A stretch of 64,000 nt of DNA from Gymnothorax reevesii (Eukaryota; Chordata; Actinopteri; Anguilliformes; Muraenidae). The notes below the pieces were generated by a model, which had not been told where the DNA came from, did no database searches, and was given only the letters and a program-made list of their open reading frames with translations. Positions 11,140 through 24,725 of the stretch are shown piece after piece (position 1 is the stretch's first letter; every line of letters starts with the position of its first letter). The position numbers were made by a program, and so were the translations under genes. The stretch lies in NCBI GenBank assembly GCA_029721435.1, contig CM056588.1, positions 42,782,930-42,846,929 on the forward strand, in the 5' to 3' direction.

Positions 11140-14100
11140 ATTTACATTACTGCTCTTATTTTCTTCATCTGTGCAACTTGCTGTAGCTCCATGCAGGTTA
11201 AATCAGATTTATTCAAATTTTACTTTGGATGGAATATGCTCCCCATTTCCTGTACTCACTCGTTCTTCAAAGAAACTTTCTGCTTACAATAATGCTTTCA
11301 ATTAGCCCAACAGCCAAACATGGTTACTCCTCCTCTGCACTTCTTCAGCTGAGCAACTATCAACATAGAAGCTCTTACTTAACAACATGCAAAACTTCAA
11401 TACCATAACTGTCCATAACTGTAATTCAATATTTATTTCTCATTTACACACTTCTAATTCTTGCTGTGCCGTTCAAAACTCTGCGATTGTGTGCAGCGCT
11501 AAGTTCGAGTGGCATAGCCAGATAACCAGAATGAAGACTACAGATGTCAATGGCATTACAGATTGAATTCATAGTTTCATGTGAAGATAGATAACCTCAG
11601 AAAATATCAGCTAACATTAAATAACGACACATTTAAGCTGAAGCGTGGATGTAATATTTTTTGTAGATATATATATATATCTGCTTTGTTTGATCTACTT
11701 TATTTTTCATGCATTTTGTGAAGGAACTGTATTTTGTTTTCATGACAATTAAGGAGTTCAGGAGTTTAGTTACAAGATCATTCTGTGGATACATGGAACT
11801 TAAATATTATGCCTGTCATATTTCCTTGGTGGTTAACAGGGGATGCAAAACCCATGACCCAAAAACTTCATACATTTCTGAGGTTTAGTCTTCATTAATG
11901 GCTATAGCTATAACTGAGAGTGAAATGTTGTGGTCATGTCTCATATACAGAAATGCTTTTCTGTTCTGAATGTGAAATTGTCCATTTTTTATCCACATCA
12001 ATGCAAGTAGGACCTTTGGATATCAGAGAGGGCACTGGCTTAGCAGTGTGCCTATATACAAATAGGCAATGTGGATGGTAAATAATTAATATATATCAAT
12101 GAACTGTATGACGTTGTGAGATTAACTTTTGCTGTCTCTCTAGATAAATACTTGAACCAATGGAATATAAATTCCTGAATATATTTAAAGTATATTTTTC
12201 ATTGTGGAACTGTATTTTTCATCTGCAGAACTTTTTAAATATTCTAATGTATATGGCCCACAATTTGTGAAAACATAGACTGGTCTGACAATATAAACCA
12301 TTTTTTTTCTGCATATCAAAATAATTGCGTAAATATGTTGCTGGGTTATGTAATCAAAAAAGACTTCATGTGAAATTCTGAGGTTATCAGGTGAAATGTG
12401 CCCAGTTGTAGGTAGTCCTTTCATAAACTGACATGCTTTTTGAAAGTATCTAACTTTATAGGAGCAGTCAAAAGCAGTGCAGAGTTTTTGCCCTCATCCT
12501 TTTAAAGTTTTGGTGACCTGTGCATTACACATAAATTAAAACATTCATTTACAGCATTACAAGGGGGATGAGTGGTAATAATCTTAGTCAATAATTTAAC
12601 ATTATTAACAAAATCATATTTATAAATGTAAGTTCATTCATATAATGAACATAAGGTATATATTTAGTTTCATGAAACAAATTGATAAATAGTATGCTAC
12701 TATGCTTGCACTGTGTCCTGAATTTTCGTGGATGGCATATGAATGACTTATTTTCCTTTTCAGAGGCACTTTCAGTGGAACAGCACATTGATTGTACAAC
12801 AAAATGAACTTTAGATTTTGTCATCTACACTCATCCAGAAAGTAATATTAGTCAGTTCTGCCATTGTTTTCCTTTGAAACAACTACAAATGCATTTTTTT
12901 CTTGCAACCATAACAAATCTGGCAAAAGAAAGTATATTTTTTTCAGTCTGGTTTATTTCAAAATGATAAGAAACTGAAGTAGTGTCATAAGAGGATAAAG
13001 AGAAGCATGGTGATTAAATGCTACATGTTTTTACTTTAAGGTACATTTTGAATGGCAAGCAGTTTTTTACACAAAATTTTAAGACTTAATTTTTTCATAA
13101 ATTTTCTATAAATATACATTAGACAAATATTACATTAGAGCCTATTGGATAGTTGTGCATTTATTATTTACCTTGCTACTCATGTAAGTATTCCAAATCC
13201 ACATGACATTATTGTTCAGAGAGCTCTGAAATGGATAAAATGTTAGTTTATATTGGAACACAAAGCAAGCATTAATGCACACTTACTCTTTTCACTCACA
13301 GAAACACCTTGAGGACAGGTATATAACATCACAGCCCTGATTTTAGCTGCCATTATGACTTTTCATCCTACAAAATAGACGCAATAAAACTAATACCATT
13401 TTGTGGGTTATTCATGGGTTTAATTATGAAGGGGTGGAGACTGCAGTTACAGCAGCAAGCCCAGAACATGACTGTGAAGAGCTCAGAGTTCTAGAACTAT
13501 CAGTCAATTAGAGCACGGCTAATTTTATACCTGTTTTTCTGCTGTGGTTTATTCAGATTCATAATGGAGCTGGCCACCAGATAAACAAGATGGACAACTG
13601 GGGGAGTATCAAGCTATACAGCCTGTGGCACTTTCAATGTACCAGCTGGAATAATTTCTTAGTTTTTTGTCCAGTTTACAAATCATGATTAACAATCTGG
13701 ATGGTATTAAGTTGAATGACAAAACACTGTTAAACAATCGGCAGCAAGCCATAACAACTGATTGAAACCACCAATTGAAACTAAAGAACAATAGCCCACC
13801 ATTTATATTGAAAAGAGAAAGAATATAGAACTGACACCTACCATGATGTCTCTATTTTGGTTTTGAAAAGAGAATGCAGTGATTGGAAATACCTGTAATG
13901 CCTCTCTTGTATCTGTAATACCTGAAACTTATATGTTAACTTATAATAATGGACTCAATTTAATTCACATGACAAACTTTATTGACATGACAAATTTGTT
14001 TTCTTATTTACAAAATATATGACCTTATGTATTGTTGAATTAACATCAGACATTTTACTATGCGTTGGTGCCAAAATGACGAGGGTGAATTACTGATACT

Positions 14101-16474
14101 GAAATTTCTCTGTCTGCTAATTTGATGCAGAGATGGTCATACAGAAAGGCAAAACGCATCTATACAGTCTTAACATCTACTTTAGTGCTGTATTTAGGCT
14201 TAAAATCTTCTTTTTATTATGTTCTGGTTAAATAAGACAAAGATATTGTCAGTAAGATGAGATAGATCGACTCATTTCAAGATTTCCAGAAGCTAAATTT
14301 CACTCATCAAGTAAACATTAGCTGAGGAATGAAAATTTCACTTGTTGCATCAACTTAAAGCTATTGTTCTCTATCTAATATAAAAAAATAAGATTTGAAG
14401 TCCCATTACAAGACCCAAGGACTTGTTAAGACTGACTTTCATGCAGTGCATATATGTTGGCATAAATCAGAAATTGAGTGGAAAGGAAAGAGGAAAGGAA
14501 AGGTCCATTGATCGGGTTCTGCACTCACACAATAACTTTTGAGGTTCTTTTGTATCTGACTTATTAAAAACGAAACACTTTTCAAAGTTAAATGAATGGC
14601 TAATCATTTAAATTGTGATACTGTAATTAGAATCATAAAAGGCAAAAGTTAGACAAAGAAAGAACATTAAGACGTATAAGACCCTATGCACATATGACTT
14701 TGACTAAATATCCACACCTCATCAATGTTAGTTTAGGAAAGAAAATGCTGCATTTGTTTTAGTGACAGATGCTCTTTCTTCATGTGACTTTTGAAGCTTT
14801 CCTGTCTGCAGCTGTAAGATTTCAGATGAATGCATTTAGTCCAGCATTTACTCAGACATGGTCATTATTCTCAACATGGCTGCACATTCTGAGTCAACAT
14901 TTTCAACGTCTCAAAATGGCTGGTTTCGCTAACAGAAACTGAAGCACACTGTCGTCTGCAAGTTTTTGTAACCGCAAATACTGTACATCGGAGAGGGAAA
15001 GATGGAGCTTTAGGATATAGTGAGGGAGCATAGAGAAGGGGTTAGGCAGGGAGAGAAAGAGAAACAGGTGGACAGAGAATATGAAAGAAAGAGGGGGGGG
15101 GGGAAGCGGGAGAGAACTTGTTGGTGTCTTGTCCTCGGTCAAATTATTGGAAAATGGAACGAGAGGCTGGTGCTCTTACCACAAAACAGGGAAAAAACCC
15201 AGACAAAAAAATAAAAACAAAAAAAGACAAATAAGTTGGTTATTTTTAGGAGGAGACACGTAAATTGAAGCAGTAAACAGTTCTAATGGATGGTGGCTGG
15301 ATAACGTGAGCTCCTCCCAGTGAGTCTGTCCAATTCCAGTCAGTAAACAACTCTGCAGTGCACCTCCCCACTTCACACAATCATGCTTCTGACTTAGTGC
15401 TTTAATGGATTCACGTTCGAAAGGTTCATATTGTATACATAAACACATGAATGGCCGCATGTTCACCGGACAGACGCCGGCACTAACACACGCTCTGAAA
15501 ACACTCACTGCCACACACATACATTTGCTCTCTTGTGATTTATGGTTTTGCATTTACAGAAATTCCATTATATTATTGTGACATTTTCATTTGAATAGTC
15601 AGTCAAGAGCATAACTGGGCATGTGTCAGTCAGACTGGGGTATGAGTCATACCTTTATTGACACGAGTGTTGAAAAATGTGCATGAAATGCGCGAGGCAG
15701 ACTACCCTGCGAGTCATTCTGTCCAACTTATACATTTGTGTTATAAGCTGTTACTAACTTTGCATAAGCTCCTAATTCATTTCCCACATGGAGAGTGAAT
15801 ATGCTCCCACAGACGGTGTTAAGGACAGCTGCCCGTTCTGAGAGCTGTTCCTTGAGCGCTAGACTCTAAAGATAAGCCTGAATATTTTAGTGTTAATGAA
15901 CAAACGAAGTTTGTCCGAAAGCGGAGGTGAAAAATATGAGAGTTGTTGAGACTGTGTCACACTTTATGTCTGGTCTTAGCGCTGATTGTAACTGCTTGTG
16001 TATATAAATTCAAACAGCTAAAAATACCTGAAATAGTTTATGCTTAAACAAAACGTGAATTATGAATAATACATTAGAAATGAATAAGAAATAAACTGTA
16101 GAAGTTGGGAGAACATACTGGTTTCCTCTGTGATTATTAGGTTTAGGGAAAAAGAGCGTTTAGCACCTGCTGCACTGTTGGCTATTCAAGTGTTGAGCTG
16201 CACTGATTTAGGCGGCATGCAGATTGCATGAGACGTCATGTCTGTTGGAGTATGTTTATCAGTGATGGCATGTTCTTATGCATACTGAGCCACATTCATT
16301 GACACAGATTAATTTTAGTCTTGGACTCAATTAAATTCTGTCTGGAGTAGATTTATTTAATCTGGGATTAAGCTTAATCTGTTTCCATGCATCTTGCCCT
16401 TTGAACACAGTCTAATGAGCCAAATTAGGTGAAAATAAAAAGAAATAAATTATTTAAATAAAAAAAAGGCTAAA
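11140..16474. other. Intergenic DNA, no gene seen
   Basis: AT-rich sequence without convincing exons. A purine-rich tract with GAGAGAAAGAG and a run of ten or more G lies at 14990-15117, and its overlapping frames are low complexity. The less AT-rich stretch 13360-13620 shows no recognisable feature. Confidence 0.5.
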
Positions 16475-16725
16475 AAGGAACCCTAAAATCTGTCATCTTT
16501 CCTGAAGGAGAGCCTATTATTTTCTAAAATTACAAGCCAGGGGAAACCCCTAAATCTATATCCTGAAAGGGGACCCTCAAATCTGTTTCCTAAAATAGAA
16601 TTCCTAAATCTACAGTATGTTTTGAGGGGATCTCCTAAATATCTATTCTGAAGGGGTACTCTTAATCTGTCCCAAATGGGAACCCCTAAATCTATGTCAG
16701 GAAAGGTAACCCTTCAGCCTATGCC
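16475..16725. repeat. Degenerate tandem repeat, about 30-35 bp unit
   Basis: About seven diverged units resemble GGGAACCCCTAAATCT followed by a short TCCTGAAA-like spacer. They begin near 16478 and end near 16715. No reading frame is maintained. Confidence 0.6.
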
Positions 16726-16949
16726 ATAAGAAAGTGAGATCTGTCTGGTACATAATTGGGTGATAGTCATAAATTTGGTGGGTGAAAGAATATGCCCTAT
16801 TAAACCTGTGGACTTTCGAAGTAATCAGCAAAAATCAACGCTTTTCCTTTTGTTCTGTTTCAGTTTGAGGCAGCACCCTGATTGAAGCTGGACTCTGAAA
16901 TTTCTGGAAGGAGGGAGGATGTCAGAAGAGGTACAAAACAAGGGAGCAT

Positions 16950-17032
16950 GTGGTGTGTGATGAGCGTGTGGCGTGTGGTGAGCGTGTGGTGAGCGTGTGG
17001 CGTGTGGAGAGCGTGTGGCGTGTGGAGAGCAG
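16950..17032. repeat. GAGCGTGTGGCGTGTG minisatellite
   Basis: A short array alternates GAGCGTGTGG and CGTGTGG units. The minus-strand frame with repeated HATRSPHA peptides across it is an artefact of the repeat. Confidence 0.8.
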
Positions 17033-19035
17033 TCTGTTTTTCTGCTGCAGTTCACTCTTCTTCTTTTCCTTTGGCCTGTTGGTTTCTGCTCTGATCAGTA
17101 TATAATGTGTGGTTGGTTATAAGCCTCTATATCGACCCGCTAGAACCGGTGCCCTATCCTTCTCCAATGTCAAACACACCTGCTGCTCTTAAATAATAGA
17201 AGACAAGTTACCGGACATGCAAAGACCACTTGTTCTCTCTTTTTGAAAGAGGAACATTGAGTGAAAGGTGAATAGTGTGTTATATCATTATGTAATATAA
17301 TTTGTATTTATATGAGCTTGAAGTGTTATCATTCATATTGAATGACTGGATTATTGATCTCTGTCCAAAACTGATGCATGATTAATTTGCAAAAAAAGAG
17401 GCTATTTGGAGACATTTTGGAATTATTAACGACTATTTGATGCAGGAAATGCAAAAAAAAAAAAAAGAGACAAAAATGATTTCTGTTCAACACAATTTAA
17501 TGAATCGAGGGAGTGTTTCAGGCAGTTTGTCATTGTTAGTGGATATGTGTGTGAGAAACTTTTGTCTTCATAAATATACACATACACGCTTATAGTTGAG
17601 ATTCATGTTTTATTTCTTTTTGACAGACATAAATTGGGTTACGTGTTTTTGTGTAGTTCATCACTGGTTTGTCTACACAGGAAACAATATGTGTGGGATG
17701 GATGTCAAGCGCCACAGATTTGAGAAGAATCTCAGCTAAAGGGATGGAGGGATACTGAAGAGAGGGAATTGGAGGGAGGGAGGAGGAGAGAGATCTGTCC
17801 TGCTGCTGTAATGGTTTCTGGTGCAGGTCAACCGGCCCCACCTGCTCTCCACCACGTAAGATTTTCTGATTTTTTGAAAAGTGGTGGTGTTAGGTGTGGC
17901 TTGGTGGGGATAGGCGTTGATTGTGGAGGGAGGGTGGGGGTGGTGACGTGGGGGTACGTTTCTTAGAAAGGTATCGTCAGTTTCCCCTAAAAGATCTTTA
18001 ATGCCAAGAATTGGAATGAGATGGGAGTTGTGCATATTTGCTGTGTGTAATTCAAAATGACATGCAATGAAGTGTCAGTACATTGTATGGTGTTAATTTA
18101 ACTCTGAGAGAGTACAAATGAATCTAACACATACTGCATATATTTTGTGAGAGTTGATTTAACACTGAATAGCCTACTGTGCATGGTGCACTACTAGAGG
18201 AATGGTGCTTAAAGAATTAAATGGTGACAAGGGTGTCAAATCGTGAAACACTTATATCTGGGGATCAGAGGGGATTCTTCCGATGGTCTGATGGCAGGAA
18301 ATGGCGGTGGTGACGTTAGCTGGGCTTTGCACAGGGTGCAATGCTGCTTTCAGAGGTGGTTTTCACTGGGGCTTTGGGTCTCGCCGCCGAAAAACGTGCG
18401 TCTGTGGACTGTCCGCAGTGTGGTCCTGCTTGGAGAGGTCAGGTCAGATGCGCGGTAGGGAAGGGGGCATCACGAATCCTAGTCACGACTATACATAGAC
18501 TGTGAAAACAACCTCCTAATGAGCCTTTGGATTAGCTCAGTGTGCTAGCGTTAGTCATCATGTGTGCTGCTCATGTGCGTCTGTTACCTTTGGATCTCTG
18601 GCCAATGGGCTAAGTGACGGTCTTTACGGCAGGGCACGCTGGCGACATCAAATACTCAGGGTTACCTCTATAAATAAAGGTGGGGGTGAAGGACTGAAAA
18701 TCAAGGAGATGATTCAGCTATGTGAATATGAATCCATGTTTCATCTGCACGTTATCACCTTGTTTATTTGTGCTTCAAGGAATACGCTGGGCCTGAATCA
18801 GAGTAGTGCGTGGCTCTTTGTGAAAAAAATTTCTTTCTGAAGCATTCACAGATGACCGCAGTTTTTGTCTCTGAGATAACTGCACTAACGGGCGGGATTA
18901 GATGCCCTGTGATTACGGATCTTTTCTCCCAGGGAATGCCATGGAGCAGGTTTTTCTGGGATGTACCGCAAGAGAATGAGGGAGAATGTTGAGTGGAGGG
19001 GTGCATTATCATAGGAGTGAGAGCCTGCACTGGGG
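17033..19035. other. Intergenic DNA, no gene seen
   Basis: No exon is supported. A 30-base segment near 17826-17855 has an AG before it and GTAAG after it, but it is too short to identify. A homopolymer A run lies at about 17453-17466. Confidence 0.45.
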
Positions 19036-19077
19036 TGTGTGTGCGTGTGTGTGTGTGTGTGTTTGTGTGTGTGTGCT
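19036..19077. repeat. (GT)n microsatellite
   Basis: About 20 GT units with two TTTG interruptions. A (TA)n run lies nearby at 19160-19172. Confidence 0.9.
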
Positions 19078-19664
19078 GGGGGAGAGAGTTTCAGATTCAG
19101 ACTCATTGGGCTAAGTGTTGCATGTATAGACATGGGACAGGGGGCCTTTTTGTGCCTCTATATATATATATATTTTTTTTATGTTTCTGAGGGGGAAATT
19201 CCTGACTGTTCTGTTTCTTCAACACGTAGCCCTACTCCTGCATGCAGGGGGAGAGACACTGACAGGGCAAAAAACATGACAGCAACACGAGTGTGTATGT
19301 GGGGTTTTGCATCCTGAGCAATATGTACATCGTCATATCATGCTTTGTCCCCTCATGCGTTCAGAAGCCCTGCTTTTTTACCGAGAGAAGGGGTCAGTCA
19401 CTTTAATACAATGTCAAATGGAAAATGAGGTCGCTGAATGACAATGTGTCGCGCCTTGTTGAAGACCCCAGATGTATGGCTTTGACGTAGCTGTACTGAG
19501 AATTGAAGGTTTATTCCTTGGATTTGCTGCTTTAGCCAGGCAGTGGTTTTTATGGGTAATGAATATCGGCTGACTTTGCTCTTGTCCTTCTCCCACAGTA
19601 TATGGGTACTAACACAATAAGTGCACAAGTATCCAAAGCTTTATCAGTCAGCATTTTGAGCAAT

Positions 19665-20115
19665 ATTCACTGGTGTTGAAGGGATATTACTGGGATTTTT
19701 CTGCACAAAATACACACGTTTTACTGGGTTTTGCTGGGATATTTTTCACATAAATACATTAAATTTTAAGGGGCTTTACTAAGGTATTTTATAGGCACAA
19801 AATTCACTAATTTTATGGTATTAAGCTGTAGAATTTGTCAGAAAATATTGTAGTGTTGTTAGAAGATTTTGTGGGTTGTTATCACAAAAAATACATGTTC
19901 TATGGGGTTTTGTCACACAAAAATTCAACATACACAATTTATGAGAACTTTGATCATTGTACTTTTGCCACAAAATACACACAGGTTTGAGGGATTTACT
20001 GGGGTGCTGTCTGTACAGCATACACAGCTTTTAGGGGGTTTACTTGGGTATCATATTAGGTTGCAGGGGTTTTCTCCACACAAAATTAGGGATAGGGTTT
20101 GACTAGGGTACTTAA
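19665..20115. repeat. Degenerate minisatellite, about 50-60 bp unit
   Basis: Recurrent blocks of the form TTTACTGGGGTATTTT followed by CACAAAATACACA and GTTTTAGGGGTTT recur across about 450 bp, diverged in sequence and length. At least six units are visible by eye. No coding frame is kept. Confidence 0.65.
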
Positions 20116-21035
20116 GACAGCAGAACTAAAATGTATTTTCTCATAAGGGCATATTTGCAAAAATGTTACTGCACAAAATTGAAAAATAATTTTCTTCAGT
20201 GTTTATTGTGAATATATTAACATACACTGATGTATGTATGTGCTTGTAATTTGCAGAGCTGAAATAAGGTAAAGGAAAGATGTGATTTTAAACGCTCATT
20301 TGATGAAGTGGTTAAATTCAGGAAAGATGCATAATTAATATATTTAGAAAATATATAATAATTTGCTTAGCTTTGATCCACAATGTATGTTGAAAAGCAA
20401 TAACCTTAATACATTCCTGAAAAAGGTGGATTACTTCTGTTTCTAGGTCTGTCCATGTACAGTGTGACTTGAATCAGAAATTTAATGAAATCATATTTAA
20501 GGTTTCAGTTGTCCACATTGCTGGTTTAGACGTTCTGTATATATTGTCATTGGCCAGAGTGTGTAGTCTACTTTGTCTATAGGAAATTAAGATATTTAAC
20601 TGAGCTAATAATGGGCTGTTTTGCTGTACTTACCACAGAACTGAAAACAAGTACTGAGATGGGTGAGCATTTATGCTTTTGAAAAAATGGGAAAGCAGTG
20701 AGCACACGCTGTAGCATGCAGCATGATACAGCCAATGTGAAGTCATTGATTTTACTGCTGATATATATGTACTGAGACAGCTATATCCCCTGATATATAA
20801 TATTGAAACTTATGGGGACAGTGGGGTGTTGGAACTGTGCATTGATTTAGAAATGAAAAGAAATATGAATGGTATCTGTGAGCAGGAAGCTGTGAATTGC
20901 AATGAAAAAAAGATAATGGCTGTAAAGTGTCAAAATACTTGCCTTTGAATCTTGTGTGGGTTTATTATATGTATTGCATGTTAAAGGTGATTTCATTTCC
21001 CAAAATGTTAATGTTTTATGTCTCTTTTTCCTCAG

Positions 21036-21119
21036 GGTGAACAGGAAGACTCTGAGCTTGTTTAAGGCGGGACCCTTATTTTCTGATGTGGATTTTTCTA
21101 TTGTAAAGTTTTCAAGAAG
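21036..21119 (+). other. Candidate orphan exon
   Basis: A pyrimidine-rich acceptor TGTCTCTTTTTCCTCAG ends at 21035, and a donor AAG then GTAAAC begins at 21120, bounding 84 bases. One frame is fully open (VNRKTLSLFK, then AGPLFSDVDF and more). Another frame gives GEQEDSELV and a stop. I recognise neither peptide. It could belong to a neighbouring gene or a long non-coding RNA, or be chance. Confidence 0.25.
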
Positions 21120-23465
21120 GTAAACTGCTTTATGTTGTATTCATTCTCAATATTGAAATGGTCTGATTTGTGCGGTTGATATCTGAGGGAGATAGAGCAG
21201 AAACTGACGCTTTAGTTGCTGTGAACTTTTTCTTTGATATCCTTTTAAAGAATGAGCAAAGGTTATATATGAATACATTTAGAAAATAGTTTAAATACGA
21301 CAGCTATGCCGTCAAATGATCTTAGATGAATATTTTTGTTCCGCTCATCTGAAGCTATAAATCCGAAGACGACATCGCAGAACGTCTGTTACTTGATTAT
21401 TGAATATATGTTTCACGTGAATATTTGACGTTTGAATCAGAGCATTCATAAATGTCTGGTGTTGTAAGTGAATGCTTTATGAGGCAGTTTATTATAACGG
21501 AATTCACAAATTATTGATTTTTCCCCAATGTCGAGTAAAGTTGTTTCGAGATCGGAGTGTCCAATATCTATACAAATGCAGAACTCCTTTCGAACTTTCG
21601 CCGTAAATAAGTTGGCTAAATGTAAGGAGAGGTTACATTCAAAATGCAGGCTGTCAATGTTATAAGAAACGTTTTTTTTTTTACTTGAAATGTGGGCAAA
21701 GAAAAACGTTCCTACCACCTCCATAGTCACATCAGTCAGCACATGAAGATTACTTGTAACCTTCGGAAGAAAGCAAGTAGTTTATTTCTGATAACATAAT
21801 CAGTTTTCCTTGAAGCAATATGTCAAGAGGCTAGCTTTTTCAACCGGTATTTTCTTCAGGGGGTTAAAAATATTTTAATATAAACTGAAGGCAAGATATG
21901 CACTAAATTCAACTGTACGAAGGCATGCAGGGCAGCATGACAGAGTTGGACTAATCAGTCCGGCCAGACACATGTAAACAATGCTTGCGTGTGTTCAAGC
22001 AAAGAATAATAATATTGCCATATCGTTGAATCTATTAGAAGTTTTACTGAGAGCATGTGTGTTGCAGGCTGCGTGATTCTATAAGGCCTTACATGAACGG
22101 TCGCTGTCCACTGGTCATGGGTGCTGATTTTGTGAAAGTTTCGAGGACTGTCATCCACCGCTATCGCTGGTGAAAAGCGTGCGACGGGAGTCGTGCAGCA
22201 TGTCACACATACTAGTCACATAATGCATTGCTTAAGGAATGCGCTGACCGGTGCATGCAGGTGTAACTTCGGAGGAAGAACGTAATGTAAGCAGGATAGA
22301 AAAGGCGCACAGGATAACTGAGAGAATATATTTTAGATTTTATTCCCCCACTAAGGAGTGGTAATTATTTTGTTTAGCAAGTTGTCTTAATCAAGTGATC
22401 GGCACTAAAGGGAATGTATGAGGATCCTACGTCACTGATTTATCTTGGGTTTGGAATGTTTTGCAAGCTGCAGATAATTAGCCGGGCCAGTCCACTCATT
22501 TTATATTAGGGAATTAAAGGTCGATAAATCATTTGTTACACTACTAGAAAAACTCCATCTGTCTCGGACAAACTTAAAAATAACCGTGCGAAATGTATGT
22601 TAGAGATCTGTCTGTAATATATGCGTCATTGCAATCCCTCTAATGGGGGTGAATGGAAGATGGCATATATCTGCTGTATCTGAATTTTATGTAAAGGAGT
22701 GTATTCAGTATTTTACTTTGTCAAGGGTAAATGAATGCATTCCTGACGAAAATAAAACTGTGTGTTATTTAAGAAGTACGTTGACCAAACATTTTATGTG
22801 CCACCATTATGTTAAGCCGAGCCAATGGGTTATATACGTGATATTGTTAAAAAAAAAAAAAAACATTTCTGGCGAGACGTTTTTACTGGTATTACGGGGC
22901 AAGGCGCACCGGCCTCTCTTAATAAATGGTGTTTCAAATCACATTTGTTTGCAAATATTTGATAATTTATTTGTACAAAACCTCCTTTATAGGAGAGAGA
23001 AGAAGAATGCAACAATTCATAAAAACAACATTACAGTCACATATAATACAGGTCATTCTAAAATGCCTTAACTAGGAGACTATATAAAGTTGATGTTTTT
23101 CATTTTGATTCATTTGGGTAAAAATTCATAAATATGGCAGAAAAATGTCTGCACATAATATTCATATATGGCTGCTAAATTACTTCGTTAATAAACTATT
23201 ATAATCAGGTGTAGCCCATGTTAGGATATCAGCAGATGTCCAGAATTGCAATTTAATCCAGTGTAAGAACATTTTTTCTTCTATGCTGTGTTTTTCTTAT
23301 TTTTAATGCCATACCCTGGTCTTTTAAAATGTGGATTATTTAACAGACCCGCAAAAAAAAAAAAAAAAATCTACCTGGACTTATGTGAAATGGACCGTGT
23401 GTTTTCGCGTGCGAAAGAACATCAGTGTCAAACAGCTACAGTGCCGCTGGTGTTAGTATACATGC

Positions 23466-23466
<1 letters not shown>

Positions 23467-23517
<51 letters not shown>
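23467..23517. repeat. (GT)n microsatellite
   Basis: About 25 uninterrupted GT units. The overlapping Cys-Val frame is an artefact. Confidence 0.95.
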
Positions 23518-23520
<3 letters not shown>

Positions 23521-24399
23521 CGCGCATGTTTTGGGGGAGCGGTGGTTTGCAATGAGTGTGTAGCCTATACGTAAGTGGTGAAGTTACTTTGCGCTGCACT
23601 GCAACAACTCATGCAAATATTTGCAAATATGTATGCTAGTTTTAAGCATTTACTTTTTACAAGAATATTCCAAGTATTTGATGTATGGTGATATGTGAAC
23701 ATGGTGTAACTGTACCTGTTGTTTACATACGATTGTACCGAAGGTTTAAAAGTGTGTACATTTTTAAAAATAAATAAATAAGCCTGCAGAAAAAATAGTG
23801 TGTTTCAAACGTTTCTTTTCTTGTTCAAATTGGATCTCGAAATTGCTGGATAACTGAGAAACAGAATATTCACAATGTCCCAGGTCTGGCGTTACCAGAG
23901 ACCCAAAGCCAGGCAGTAGAACACAGTGTGCTCTGATTGTCCACACGTACACACTTGCATCTACCAAAGAAAATAAGCCTTTGCACGGGTGACCTGTCAT
24001 CCACATCAGAGGTTCCTACTGCATACTAATCAACGCACGTTATACGTGTGTTTCTTTCTCAGAATAAGGAATGGTTTTCTTAAAATGTTTGTTTAGTTTG
24101 AGGTTTGTCTGAAAATCGAGTTGGCAAGGCGATAATGGGTTAAGTGTACTCAGAGACCAACACACTTGCTTTGCTAGCTGACAGCTCGCTTTGTGGCCAG
24201 CTTGCTTTTTATAAAAATGCTCAGATAGTTCATCGACCCACGCGGTGTTGAATCGCGGTGTGTTTTATACACGGCGTATGTGTGAGTTACGACAAAGCGC
24301 GAAGCATTACACAGCATTTTGACATTTTCCCACACCTTGTTAGCCTGACCATTACATAATCAAGACCTTCTTCCGTGTTGGTAAAATTTTGATTCTCTT

Positions 24400-24453
24400 T
24401 CTCGCGAGAACTTTGCGGCTCCGTGACACGTGCAGGAGTCTAGGAATTGTAGT
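24400..24453. promoter_or_regulatory. Housekeeping-type promoter motif cluster
   Basis: Three known vertebrate core-promoter motifs lie within 54 bp: the palindrome TCTCGCGAGA at 24400-24409, the E-box CACGTG at 24427-24432, and GGAATTGTAGT at 24443-24453, the inverse of the ZNF143-type ACTACAATTCC. An ATG at 24480 opens a frame of only 24 codons. The cluster lies 0.8 kb before the hsd17b12 ATG and could serve a distal start or a divergent transcript. Confidence 0.45.
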
Positions 24454-24725
24454 CTTTTTCATCAAAACCCTATAGCGTCATGGCTATTCGCCTGGAATCT
24501 GAAAATAGCGTTTCTGGTCCCATGGGTTCAACGACACTAATTTATAAATTGTAAAATTGATGCTTTGTACGTTTTACAGTTCTCGCTCTTTATTTTACTC
24601 CACCGTGGTGGCTCATACATGGTTGCACTGTGGGATGATATTATTGGGCGACATCATATCAGTTGTTAGTGATTGACGTTTCTGTAGGCGCGTAGAGTGA
24701 GTGAAAAGCGCGAAAGTGGGAGGGT

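Larger units (their letters stand above)
20116..24395. other. Intergenic DNA upstream of hsd17b12, no confirmed gene
   Basis: The region holds one exon-like segment at 21036-21119 and a (GT)n tract at 23467-23517, both listed separately. A 142-codon open frame at 22643-23071 has no recognisable domain and crosses a poly-A run, so it is not called. Nothing else is recognised. Confidence 0.5.

Noticed and set aside
22643..23071. 142-codon open frame on the plus strand
   Set aside because: No recognisable domain, crosses a poly-A run, has no splice or promoter context, and a matching frame exists on the other strand.
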